64,000 nucleotides of DNA, taken from contig DAHYHI010000015.1 in the NCBI GenBank assembly GCA_027391075.1, positions 62,001-126,000 on the forward strand, read 5' to 3'. The notes below the pieces were generated by a model. It was not told the DNA's origin, did no database searches, and was given only the letters and a program-made list of their open reading frames with translations. Position numbers and translations under genes: made by a program. This stretch comes from JAJZAM01 sp027391075 (lineage in GTDB: Bacteria; Actinomycetota; Acidimicrobiia; Acidimicrobiales; Palsa-688). Shown piece after piece: positions 54,108-63,400 of the stretch. Position 1 is the stretch's first letter, and each line of letters opens with the position of its first letter.

Positions 54108-55178
54108 TTAGGAGTAGTAGGCGGCGACTTTGCCGTCGGCGACTGCCAGGCAGGCGAGGGTGCCTGTGCAGGTGACCGTGTCGGTGTTGTCGAGGGCTGG
54201 GGCAACGTCGACGGGCGGGGTCCAGCGGCCGTCGCGGTAGGTGACCGTGTAGCCGGCGTCGTCGATCGCAGCGCACAGCGACGCAGACCCGCACGACAGC
54301 GCGAGAACCCCGAAGTCACCTTGACCCCACGGCACGGGCCCCGCTTCGCCGGGCCGTTGGGACAGTCGCATGCTTTGCGGGTCCACGAACGACAGCGAAG
54401 AACCCCAACCCTTGGAGTCCCACACGTCCTCGTAGCTGTGCGCGTCGATCGCCACGCACCAGGCCGCTGTCGGACATGACACGAAAGCGTTGCCTGGTGG
54501 GAGCACGTCGAGGGGAGCCTGCCAGGACCTGCCGTTCCAGTGGTAGGCGAAACCTTCGGAGTCGACGACCATACAAGACGACGCCGAACCACACGATACG
54601 CCCCCAGCGTCCACAGACCCGCCGGCTGTCGCCGCCCCCGCCGGTAACGGCCCGAGACGCCCAGCGGCCACCCAACGGCCGTGTTGGAACAACAACGTCG
54701 AGCGCTGATCATCGACTGCCATGCAGAAATCGCCGGCGCTACACGCCAGGCCCGCCAGCTGAGCGCCCGGCGCTGCGCCCCTATCACCGTTGCCGGTCAC
54801 CGTGACGCTCGGACCCCACGACCGGCCGTTCCACACCTGTGACGTCGAACCGTCCGACACCACGCAAAAACCGGGTGAGCCGCACGACAACAGCCGCAAC
54901 CCGGCCGGACCGCCAGACGGACCCCCGACAGGCCTGCTCCAACTCTTGCCGTCCCACACGACCGTCCCCACAACACCCGACGCGCTCACCCCGACACCGA
55001 CACAGTAACCCCCAGCGGCACAAGACAACCGCGACACGACGAAACCCCGAGCCACCGCCCCAGGCGTCGACCAGCCAGCCGACCCCCTACCAGCCGACGA
55101 GCCCCCACAACAAGCCGCCACCAAAACCAAACCAGACAGACAGGCCAGCAGCAGCCTACGCCGCGTCCTGGCAGCCAC
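54108..55178 (-). CDS. Predicted secreted seven-bladed beta-propeller lipoprotein with seven CX5C repeats
   Basis: A 356-residue protein with a basic start, hydrophobic signal segment and lipobox VAAC (20-23), so probably a lipoprotein. Seven repeats follow, each holding Cys-x5-Cys: C53/59, C99/105, C146/152, C196/202, C235/241, C296/302 and C337/343. Most repeats continue with a short strand, a V-x-D or similar and then a W-N/D-G-x-W type turn. The repeat number and pattern suggest a disulfide-stabilised seven-bladed propeller outside the membrane. Ligand unknown; no enzyme motif is seen. Start GTG at 55178. Confidence 0.72.
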   Translation of the reverse strand: MAARTRRRLLLACLSGLVLVAACCGGSSAGRGSAGWSTPGAVARGFVVSRLSCAAGGYCVGVGVSASGVVGTVVWDGKSWSRPVGGPSGGPAGLRLLSCGSPGFCVVSDGSTSQVWNGRSWGPSVTVTGNGDRGAAPGAQLAGLACSAGDFCMAVDDQRSTLLFQHGRWVAAGRLGPLPAGAATAGGSVDAGGVSCGSASSCMVVDSEGFAYHWNGRSWQAPLDVLPPGNAFVSCPTAAWCVAIDAHSYEDVWDSKGWGSSLSFVDPQSMRLSQRPGEAGPVPWGQGDFGVLALSCGSASLCAAIDDAGYTVTYRDGRWTPPVDVAPALDNTDTVTCTGTLACLAVADGKVAAYYS

Positions 55179-55189
55179 CTGAAGTCCCG

Positions 55190-55378
55190 TCAGCTCCTAT
55201 GGCCAGTGGCAATGAGACTCGCACCGAGGCCGACCGTGTTGCCAGCCACGTTCAGCAACGCCGTGCGCTTTCCGTAGGTCAGTGCACTACTGATCGTGAA
55301 AATGATGCTCTGGCAGGGGATGGCAACCAGAACCAAGGACACGACCGCGAAAGCCGGGAGATCCTTGATCGGCACCAT
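55190..55378 (-). pseudogene. N-terminal fragment of a LysE/RhtB-type amino acid exporter
   Basis: Sixty-two residues resemble the first two helices of LysE-family exporters (VSLVLVAIPCQSIIFTISSALTYGKR, in part; NVAGNTVGLGASLI), where families have a PGP motif in place of IPCQ. Complete members have about 205 residues. A stop follows and the propeller gene begins 12 bases later, so the rest was lost or replaced. Confidence 0.62.
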
Positions 55379-55443
55379 CGCCCGAGACTACCCCCGTGCT
55401 TAACGGCAAAGGGGCAGATCTGCTGTCGGAACCTAGCGGCTGG

Positions 55444-55458
55444 CGACCTGGGAGGTCG
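55444..55458. terminator. Hairpin after rplS
   Basis: CGACCT/AGGTCG stem with a three-base loop, nine bases past the rplS stop on the minus strand. No U-tract follows, so the call rests on position at the end of the long smc-to-rplS run. Confidence 0.4.
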
Positions 55459-55466
55459 GGGCGGGA

Positions 55467-55832
55467 CTACTTCGCCGCTGAGCCCGTGGGAGTGCGCTTC
55501 TCCTTGATCTTGGCGGCCTTGCCGGTACGGTCGCGCAGGTAGTACAGCTTGGCGCGACGAACGTCACCGTTGGTTACCACTTCGATCTTCGCGAGGACTG
55601 GAGAATGCAGCGGGAAGGTTCGTTCCACGCCGACCCCGAAACTGAGCTTACGAACCGTGAAAGTCTCCCTCACACCGGACCCTTGACGGCGGATGACCGC
55701 CCCCTGGAAGATCTGGACCCGCTCGCGGGTGCCTTCCACGACTCTAACGTGCACCTTGAGAGTGTCGCCGGGGGAGAAGTCCGGCACGTCGTCGCGGATG
55801 GCGTCGCGGTCGATCAGGTCAGTCGGGTTCAT
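55467..55832 (-). CDS. rplS: 50S ribosomal protein L19
   Basis: A 121-residue protein matching L19 (PDFSPGDTLKVHVRVVEGTRERVQIFQG in part; RRQGSGVRETFTVRKLSFGVGVERTFPLHSP in part; KLYYLRDRTGKAAKIKE). It lies at the subunit interface. Its start overlaps trmD by 14 bases. lepB, which usually follows, is missing. Confidence 0.96.
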   Translation of the reverse strand: MNPTDLIDRDAIRDDVPDFSPGDTLKVHVRVVEGTRERVQIFQGAVIRRQGSGVRETFTVRKLSFGVGVERTFPLHSPVLAKIEVVTNGDVRRAKLYYLRDRTGKAAKIKEKRTPTGSAAK

Positions 55833-56619
55833 TGGGGGTATCGCTCCTGGAGGAAACAGCGTCGAATGGACCAGGGGTCCGGACTTGCAAGGTTAGCGGC
55901 TCCAAGCCGAACTCGGCGAGCAGGAGTCTCTCCCGCTCGCTCAGCCCACCTCGAGCCTCGATGATATCAGGTCTGAGCTGGGCGGTTCTCGCTAGCGACT
56001 GCGCGAAGCGCCAACGCGCGACCAGCGCGTGGTCCCCGCTGGCCAGAACTCCGGGGACCTCCCACCCCCGAAAGACTGCTGGTCTCGTGTAGTGGGGGTA
56101 TTCGAGCAGGCCAGCGCTGAAGCTCTCCTCTTCAGCCGAAGTCTCGTTTCCCATCACCCCGGGGATCAGACGCGTGACCGCCTCGATGACAGCCAACGCT
56201 GCCACCTCGCCTCCGGCGAGCACGAAGTCTCCTAGGGACAGTTCCCCGTCGCAGAGGTGGTCGCTCACGCGCTGGTCGACACCTTCGTAGCGGCCGCACA
56301 GGAGGCTGAAACCACCCATAGCTGCCATGCTCGTCGCCGTCACCTGGTCGAAGCGTTTGCCGCTGGGCGCCAGGAGCAGTAACGGCCTAGGTGGTTGTTC
56401 GCGCTCGACCACGCTGAATACCGGCTCTGGGCGAAGGACCATGCCCGCTCCCCCTCCGTAGGGGCTGTCGTCGACGGACCTGCGAGGATCAGACGACCCT
56501 GAGCGCAAGTCGTGAACCCGGATCTCGAGGAGACCACCACGTCTGGCCCTGCCGATCAGGCTCTCGTCCAGCCACCGCGACACCATGTCAGGGAATATCG
56601 TTATGACATCGATTCTCAA
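55819..56619 (-). CDS. trmD: tRNA (guanine-N1)-methyltransferase
   Basis: Methylates G37 in tRNAs that have G36. The 266-residue SPOUT enzyme shows GGGAGMVLRPEPVF, LCGRYEGVDQRV, the knot LGDFVLAGGEVAALAVIEAV and PHYTRPAVFRG. The C-terminal extension past about residue 240 is not conserved. TTG start at 56619, which begins right at the conserved IDVITIFPDM. Confidence 0.96.
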   Translation of the reverse strand: MRIDVITIFPDMVSRWLDESLIGRARRGGLLEIRVHDLRSGSSDPRRSVDDSPYGGGAGMVLRPEPVFSVVEREQPPRPLLLLAPSGKRFDQVTATSMAAMGGFSLLCGRYEGVDQRVSDHLCDGELSLGDFVLAGGEVAALAVIEAVTRLIPGVMGNETSAEEESFSAGLLEYPHYTRPAVFRGWEVPGVLASGDHALVARWRFAQSLARTAQLRPDIIEARGGLSERERLLLAEFGLEPLTLQVRTPGPFDAVSSRSDTPNEPD

Positions 56620-56626
56620 AGTAAGG

Positions 56627-57154
56627 TCAAAGGTCGAGCAGGCCAGCCGGAGGGTCGACCGCGAACCTTCCGTCGGAGACCTTCGAAACGAACGTAAGTG
56701 GCACCAAGCGGCCGTCGCCGAGAACTAGAAGGTCGCTAGCCGGGTTGGCCTGGACGGCTGCTATCTCACCAACGACGTCCCCGTGGACGTCGTAGAGGGC
56801 CGACCCGACCAGCTCGTGGACCCATAGGGCATCCTCTAGCTCCAGCGGCTGGGCGAGAAGGGTTGCTCCTCGCATCGACTCGACGGTTTGCACGTCGTCG
56901 ACCCCGATGAAGCAGACAAGCCAACGGGACCCGGCCGGCCGGCCCGGCAGCAAAGAAGAGCTCCTTACTTCCATCGACCGTCCCATGCAAGTAAGGATGG
57001 CGCCGGCTTCTAGGCGCTCGCTGCGGTTGGAGAAAAGCTCCACGACGGCGTTCCCCTTAAGCCCATGCGGCTTGAGGACCCGCCCGACCTCCAACAGTGA
57101 CGTCCCACGCAGCGAAGAGCCGGACACGTCACCGGGAACTTGCGCAGCTGTCAA
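56627..57154 (-). CDS. rimM: 16S rRNA-processing protein RimM
   Basis: Assists 30S head assembly, binding S19. The 175-residue protein has the N-terminal RimM barrel (LLEVGRVLKPHGLKGNAVVELFSNR in part) and a C-terminal PRC-barrel (ALYDVHGDVVGEIAAVQ, DLLVLGDGRLVPL). TTG at 57154 overlaps the khpA stop by four bases; the conserved domain begins about 20 residues in, so GTG at 57127 is possible. Confidence 0.93.
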   Translation of the reverse strand: MTAAQVPGDVSGSSLRGTSLLEVGRVLKPHGLKGNAVVELFSNRSERLEAGAILTCMGRSMEVRSSSLLPGRPAGSRWLVCFIGVDDVQTVESMRGATLLAQPLELEDALWVHELVGSALYDVHGDVVGEIAAVQANPASDLLVLGDGRLVPLTFVSKVSDGRFAVDPPAGLLDL

Positions 57155-57450
57155 TCGGCTATGTCTACCTGGACGTCCCGGCCATCGCGAACCGCCGCGG
57201 CCCGCACGACTATGCGAAGCGCCTGAGCGACCCGACCCCGGCGACCGATCACTCGTCCCACGTCACCCGGAGCAACGTTGAGGGTAAGGAGAGTCCTGTT
57301 GCGGGCCTCTGAGGCCGCCACGCTTACCTGCTCGGGGTCCTCTACCAAGCTCTTAGCGACGTAGGCGAGCACCGCACCGGCTCGACCGACGTGCACGTGG
57401 TCGTCGGGACCCCAGTCGTCGGAGGAGTCGTCGAGTTCAGGTGAGCTCAT
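57151..57450 (-). CDS. khpA: KH-domain RNA-binding protein KhpA
   Basis: A single KH domain (residues about 25-99) with VGRVIGRRGRVAQAL carrying the GxxG loop. An acidic 20-residue N-terminal segment precedes it. KhpA proteins bind RNA with KhpB and affect cell division and sRNA function in Gram-positive bacteria. Overlaps both neighbours, rpsP and rimM, by four bases. Confidence 0.92.
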   Translation of the reverse strand: MSSPELDDSSDDWGPDDHVHVGRAGAVLAYVAKSLVEDPEQVSVAASEARNRTLLTLNVAPGDVGRVIGRRGRVAQALRIVVRAAAVRDGRDVQVDIAD

Positions 57451-57701
57451 GAAGCCTCTGAGACCGGTTCCTCACGGGCCAAAAGCCGCGCAACCGTCTC
57501 TGTCGGCTGAGCGCCGTTGCTTATCCACCGCGCGACTTTCTCCCTGTCAACGCTGAACCGGCTGGGTTCGGCCCTTGGTTCGTACGTGCCGAGGATCTCT
57601 ATGAAGCGGCCGTCACGAGGCGAGCGGCTGTCTGCCGCAACGACCCGGTAGAAGGGCTGCTTCTTCTTTCCCATCCGCATCAAGCGGAGCTTCACTGCCA
57701 T
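57447..57701 (-). CDS. rpsP: 30S ribosomal protein S16
   Basis: An 84-residue S16 (KLRLMRMGKKKQPFYRVVAADSRSPRDGR in part; LGTYEPRAEP; ARWISNGAQPTETVARLL). It binds 16S rRNA at an early assembly stage. It overlaps khpA by four bases and follows ffh by 24 bases. Confidence 0.96.
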   Translation of the reverse strand: MAVKLRLMRMGKKKQPFYRVVAADSRSPRDGRFIEILGTYEPRAEPSRFSVDREKVARWISNGAQPTETVARLLAREEPVSEAS

Positions 57702-57725
57702 GTAGTTGCCTAGCCTCTCATGCGC

Positions 57726-59090
57726 TTAGCGGCGCTTTTTCTTTTTGTTGTTGATCCTCTTGGGGCCTGACGTCGCCCGCCGTGCGGCCCGGCCCATAAC
57801 TCCTGACATGGACGCCATCTGGCGCATGTAGGTTTGCATCTGCTTGAACCTGTCCAAGAGGTTATTCACCTCCTGCACAGTCGTGCCACTTCCGCGAGCT
57901 ATCCGCGCACGTCGCGACCCATTTATTATAGAAGGATTCCGGCGTTCCTCCGGGGTCATGGACCTTATCACGGCCTCGATCGGTCCCATCATCGAATCGT
58001 CGATATCGGCACTTCGAACCTCTTTGGGCAGCCCCGGGATCATCCCGATCAAACCCGACAGTGGTCCCATCTTCTTCACCTGCTGCATCTGATCCAAGAA
58101 GTCGTCGAGAGTGAACTGTCCCTGCTGCAACCTGCTCAGAGCCTGCTCGGCCTGCTCTTTGTCGAGGGTAGCCTCAGCCTTTTCGATCAACGTCAAGACG
58201 TCGCCCATGCCGAGGATTCGATCTGCCATCCGATCCGGGTGGAACTGCTCGAAGTCGCCGAGCTTCTCACCGGTAGACGCAAAGACGATCGGCCGGCCCA
58301 CGACCTCCTTGACAGAAAGCGCCGCCCCTCCCCTGGCATCGCCGTCTATCTTGGTGAGGATAACCCCGTCAAGTTCGAGGGTCTTGTGGAATGCCTCCGC
58401 CGTTGCCACGGCGTCCTGGCCGATCATGGCGTCGATCACGAGGAACGTGTAGTGAGGTGAGGTCGCCTCGGATATCAACCGGACTTCTTCCATCAACTCC
58501 TCGTCGATGGCCAACCGTCCGGCGGTGTCGACGATCAGCACGTCCCTGCCGACACGAACCGCCTCTTCCAGGCCTTTCTTGGCCACCGTCACGGGATCAG
58601 AAGGCTCGCTGAACACCGGTACGCCAACCTGCTTGGCGAGGACTTTGAGCTGTTCGACCGCAGCCGGCCTCTGCAGGTCGGCAGCCACCAGAAGCGGGTT
58701 ACGACCCTGGCTACGCTTGTACCACGACGCTAGCTTCGCTGCCGTAGTCGTCTTACCGGCACCTTGCAGGCCCGCTAGGAGCACCACCGTCGGTGGCTTA
58801 GGGGCGTAGGTTACCTTCAGGGTATCGCCACCGAGGATCCGCTTCATCTCCTCGTGGACTACCTTGACCACCTGCTGGCCGGGAGTGAGGCTTTGGGAGA
58901 GGTCCACCCCGATGAGCTGTTCGCGGACCCGACCGACGAAGTCCCTCACCACCCGAAGGTTGACGTCAGCTTGGAGCAGGGCGAGGCGGATCTCTCTCAT
59001 CGCCTCGTCGACGTCAGCCTCGCTAAGCCTTCCTCTGCCCCGAAGCTTTGTGAAGATAGTGTCGAAACGGTCGGTCAGCGACTCGAACAT
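57726..59090 (-). CDS. ffh: Signal recognition particle protein Ffh
   Basis: SRP54 GTPase that recognises signal sequences with 4.5S RNA. The 454-residue protein has the N helical domain, G1 GLQGAGKT (107-114), DTAGR, the TKIDGDARGG segment and a Met-rich M domain (QMQQVKKMG, MQTYMRQMASMSG) ending in a lysine/arginine tail. Its partner ftsY lies 123 bases upstream. Confidence 0.97.
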   Translation of the reverse strand: MFESLTDRFDTIFTKLRGRGRLSEADVDEAMREIRLALLQADVNLRVVRDFVGRVREQLIGVDLSQSLTPGQQVVKVVHEEMKRILGGDTLKVTYAPKPPTVVLLAGLQGAGKTTTAAKLASWYKRSQGRNPLLVAADLQRPAAVEQLKVLAKQVGVPVFSEPSDPVTVAKKGLEEAVRVGRDVLIVDTAGRLAIDEELMEEVRLISEATSPHYTFLVIDAMIGQDAVATAEAFHKTLELDGVILTKIDGDARGGAALSVKEVVGRPIVFASTGEKLGDFEQFHPDRMADRILGMGDVLTLIEKAEATLDKEQAEQALSRLQQGQFTLDDFLDQMQQVKKMGPLSGLIGMIPGLPKEVRSADIDDSMMGPIEAVIRSMTPEERRNPSIINGSRRARIARGSGTTVQEVNNLLDRFKQMQTYMRQMASMSGVMGRAARRATSGPKRINNKKKKRR

Positions 59091-59213
59091 GAGACCGTAA
59101 GTCTAAGCCACCGCGCTAGCTGGGCGGTCGCTGCTCTTGGTACTCCCCTCAGCCCGCGGACAGCGACACGAGTGAGGCGCTCGCCAGCTGGCATTCAGAG
59201 CCCCACAGGTGGC

Positions 59214-60422
59214 TCAGGATTCTGACAACAAGGCGTCCACGAACTCCTCAGGGCTGAACTCGACCAGGTCGGCGACTCCCTCGCCGAGTCCGACCAGCTT
59301 TATGGGGATTCCAAGCTCCTCGGCTATCGCTATGACGATCCCCCCTTTGGCGGTGCCGTCGAGCTTGGTCAGGACTATACCGGTCACGCCCACAGCTCCG
59401 GCGAACTGGCGCGCCTGGGTTAGACCGTTCTGGCCTGTGGTGGCGTCTATCACCAGCAGAGTCTCGGTGACGACTCCGGGAGGTCTCTCGGCTACTCGAC
59501 GGACCTTCTTGAGCTCCTCCATCAGGTTGGTCTTCGTGTGAAGGCGTCCCGCCGTGTCGGCAAGCACCAGGTCGCAGGATTTAGCCGCTGCATGCTGCAC
59601 AGCGTCGAAGACGACCGCCCCGGGGTCCCCGCCCTCGTTACCCCTGATGACGGTCGCACCGGCGCGTTGCGCCCACGTCTCAAGCTGATCGGCGGCGGCA
59701 GCGCGGAAGGTGTCTCCCGCTGCCATCACGACACGGTGGCCGTTTGACGCTTCGCGAAGTCCCACCTTGCCAATCGTCGTGGTCTTGCCGACGCCGTTGA
59801 CCCCGACGAAAAGCCACACTGTGGTTCCGTCGTCAGACATGTGCAGCACCCTGTCACCCGCAAGGAGCTCGACAAGGTCGCCGCGAAGTGCTGAAAGTAG
59901 AGACTCTGGGTCGGCTATCTCCTTGCTTTTGACCCGGAGGCGCAAGTCGTCGATAAGTCTTGCCGTTGCGAGTACACCGACGTCGGCGAGGATTAGGGCC
60001 TCCTCAAGCTCCTCCCATGTGGCCTCGTCGATTTTACCCTTTTGCCTGACAGCGCTCAGGTACCCTCCGAGTAGGGACCTCGCCCTTACCATCCGGTCTC
60101 TAAAACGAGCCGGCTTCTCCTCCTCGACCGGCCCCGCTGCTTCAGTCGGTGCGGCCGTGGCGTCGAGGGCCGGCGCGGAGGTCTCGTCCGGCACGACCGA
60201 TGGCACCCCTACGCTTGGGGTCTGCTCCCCCTGCGGAGCGGCGCGCGCTGGCGGTGACGCCACCTCGGGGGCCTTCGGCTTAGTAGTCGGGGCTGGCAAA
60301 GCTCCGCCACTAGCGTCGGGCAGACCCCTCACTGGGGAGCGGCGCCTCGAAGCGACCACGAAGGCCGTCGCGGCCAGCGTTGCCAGTGCGAGCGCGACTA
60401 CGACGATCGTTATTATGAGCAT
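59214..60422 (-). CDS. ftsY: Signal recognition particle receptor FtsY
   Basis: Membrane receptor GTPase for SRP. The 402-residue protein starts with a hydrophobic helix (about 3-24), so it should be anchored, then an Ala/Pro/Glu-rich A-region (30-105), the N domain, G1 GVNGVGKT (207-214), DTAGRL and TKLDGTAKGG. Order smc-ftsY-ffh is typical. Confidence 0.97.
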   Translation of the reverse strand: MLIITIVVVALALATLAATAFVVASRRRSPVRGLPDASGGALPAPTTKPKAPEVASPPARAAPQGEQTPSVGVPSVVPDETSAPALDATAAPTEAAGPVEEEKPARFRDRMVRARSLLGGYLSAVRQKGKIDEATWEELEEALILADVGVLATARLIDDLRLRVKSKEIADPESLLSALRGDLVELLAGDRVLHMSDDGTTVWLFVGVNGVGKTTTIGKVGLREASNGHRVVMAAGDTFRAAAADQLETWAQRAGATVIRGNEGGDPGAVVFDAVQHAAAKSCDLVLADTAGRLHTKTNLMEELKKVRRVAERPPGVVTETLLVIDATTGQNGLTQARQFAGAVGVTGIVLTKLDGTAKGGIVIAIAEELGIPIKLVGLGEGVADLVEFSPEEFVDALLSES

Positions 60423-60467
60423 CGTTTCCGAGCCTACCTGCGTGGACGCGGACCGTCGTCAGTAGCG

Positions 60468-63400
60468 CTAAGAAGGTTCTGCCGGAGCTTCCTCGCGCCT
60501 GGGAGCCCTCTCGCTGACCACACGCGACGCCCCTCCTGGTGCCATAGTCACCCCGTAGAGGCAGTCAGCCGCTTCCATCGTGCGCTTCTGGTGACTTACG
60601 ACAAGCAGCTGAGCCTCGGAGCGAAAGTCGTCGATGAGGTCCAAAAATCGGCGCAGGTTGAGATCGTCCAAGGCGGCCTCAACCTCGTCCATCATGTAGA
60701 AAGGCGACGGCCTGGACCGAAACACGGCGAACAAAAACGCCATCGCCACAAGGCTCCGCTCCCCTCCTGACAGCAGTGAAAGCCTTCGGAGGTTCTTACC
60801 GGACGGCCTAGCTGCAACCTCGACGCCCGTCTCGAGCAGGTTTTGAGGGTCCGTCAGCTCGAGCCTCCCTTCCCCGCCGGGGAAGAGCCTGACAAACAGC
60901 TTCTCGAAGTTAGAGGCGACGTCTGCGTATGCCTCGGCAAACACCCCGGTTATCTCGGCGTCGATGGCTTGTATGACCTTTGTGAGCTCCCGCCGAGCGG
61001 AACGTACGTCGTCGAGCTGCGATTCGACGAAACGACTCCGCTCCACCAAGGCGGTATGCTCCTCCAGGGCCAGGGGATTGACAGGACCCACACTTCGCAG
61101 TTCGCGTTCTAGATGGTCCCGGCGTTGAGCGGGCGTGACGCCGTCAGGCACGGCAGGCTGGTCGAGCTCGGCGATGTCGTCAGGTTCAACGCCCAGGTCT
61201 CTCCTCGCCGAGTCGGCGAGCGCCTCCATGCGAGCCCTGGTCTCGGCCTCGGTCACCTCCAGGGAGTTGACCCTCTGAAGCGTCGACGCCAGCCTCTCGG
61301 ATAGCGCGACCCGTTGGCCGCGCAGGACCTCCAGACGGCGCAGGCGGACCCGGCGCGCCTCGTCCTGGGCCCGTCGGGCTACGCTCACCCTCCTAGCGAC
61401 CTCAGAAACATCTCGCAGACGCTCCGCAAGAAGGCCTTCCAGCGCACCAACGACACCGATCGAAGCTTCCGCACGTTCTCGTCTCTCCACGAGAGCCTGC
61501 CGCTCGACGCTTTGGCGCGCCAACGCAGCTTCGACCTCGTCGAGCCTTCGCAGGGTCAGCTTCCTGCGCTCGTCCAATCCGGCAGCCCGCACCTCAAGCT
61601 CGCGCCTCGAACGCGCGATTGCAGCCGCCCTGGCCGCCAGGTCCCGCCTGCGCTCTGCAGCTTCCTCACGAAGTTTCGCCTCGCGGTTCGCCCTGGCTTC
61701 CAAAGTTGGCAGCGCGGCCTCCAGTTCGAGGATGCGCTTCTCGTCGCGCGCGACGTTCTGTGACAGCTCGGACTGTCGGGACGCTATGTCTTCGAGCTCG
61801 CGGGATCGTTCGGCAAGCTCAGCTTCCAACCGTAAGAGCGCTTCGCCAGCCGAGCGTGACGCCGACGCGTTGGCAGTCGCCCTCCGCGAGGCATCCTCAC
61901 GTTCCCTACGCGCCGAGACCAACTCCTGGCTTGCGCGTTCGAAGTCCGCCTTCGCTTCACCGGCGTCAAAGACGGCGGTCGCCGACTTCGCACGGGCCTC
62001 GTCGAGGGCCGCGCCGGTTGCCCCCGACCCGGACGCACCAGCCCTCCACAGCCCACCCGAGAAGCGATCCCCCTCCGCTGTGACCACCGTGAGGTCGGGA
62101 CGCTCAAGAGCCAGGTCAAGAGCTGGTTGCCAACCGCCCGTTACCACGACAGACCTAGCCATGACTGCGTCCAGGAGGGCGTCGACCTCGCCGTGGGTCC
62201 CCCTGACGTGCTCCCGTAGCCTCGCGCATCCAGGCGGGAGCTCGGAGCTCCACTCCAGCTCAGCGCCTAATTTTGGCGCAGCTCCCAGCGCAACTACCGC
62301 CCCGGCCACGGATAGCCGTCGCAGTTCGGCAAGCCCGTCGCGGGCTGACTCGACGCTGTCCACGACCACCGCCGCGAGGATCTCGCCTGCCGCCGCCTCG
62401 AATGCCGCTGCAAAACCGTCGTCAACTTGAACCAGTTCGAGGAGCGTGCCGACGACCCCGCAGGTCCCGGCCAGGCGGGCGACGCCCGCCCTCGCGCGGG
62501 CCTCGTCGAGGGCCTGAGCAAGTGCCTCCTCGCGAGCCGTCCAGCGGCTCACCTCAGCGCTCGCAGAACGCCAGCGTTCCTCGCAGCGGGCCCGCTCGGC
62601 TTCGCAAGCCTCCTCGAAGCCAGCAGTCTCAGCTTCACGAGCGCGAAGGCCTTCGCTTAGCGAAGCCGCCTCCGACAGGGTCGCCGCTGACCTCGCCTTG
62701 TCAGCTTCGAGCCTTGACAGTCTCTCGGCAACCGATTCCGCTCGAACAGTGGCCGAGGCAAGCTCTCCCCTAGCGCGTTTCACCGAGACCTTGAGGGCTG
62801 CAAGCTCGCCCCGCACCTCAGCGGCGGGGTCCACAGGAGCGTTGTCGACTTCACCTTCGTCGGCTTCGACAAGCCGGCGCTGCGCTTCAAGCTCATGCTC
62901 TGCTTCGGCTAGCCCATCGGCGGCTGGTATTAGTTCGAGTGCTTCCCGCTCCGCTTCGTCGAGGCGCTTGGACAGGGAAGCCGACTCGGCCTCCAGGTCA
63001 GTGATGATATCGGCATCGCCTGTGTATGCCAGCTCCCTTTCGAGGGATCGACGTCGCTCGCTTATAACCGCTGCCAGGCCTGTTGCCTTGCCTTGGAGTG
63101 CCCCCGCCCGGGCGTCGAGATCGGCGAGGCGTATCTCAGGCCGCTCCGAGGGTTCGTCCATCTCAAGCTCGGCAGCGCTGAGAGCCTCCTCAGCTTCGTC
63201 GAGTGCTTGACGGGTCTGCTCCAACTCGTCTTGGAGCTGCCTTTTGTTGTTGCGCTGTTCGCCTAGGCGTTCGTCAGCTCGCTTGAGCTCGGTGACGACC
63301 AGGTATCGACGAAGCTGCGTCAACTCGGACACGATGCTCTCGTAACGGCGGGCGGCGTCGGCCTGCTTCTCAAGGGGTCGTAGCTGCCGGCGAAGTTCGC

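Noticed and set aside
53698..54294. Minus-strand open frame of 198 codons, Arg/Pro-rich
   Set aside because: Overlaps the 3' end of the propeller gene in another frame and has no recognisable domain; composition looks like out-of-frame GC-rich DNA.
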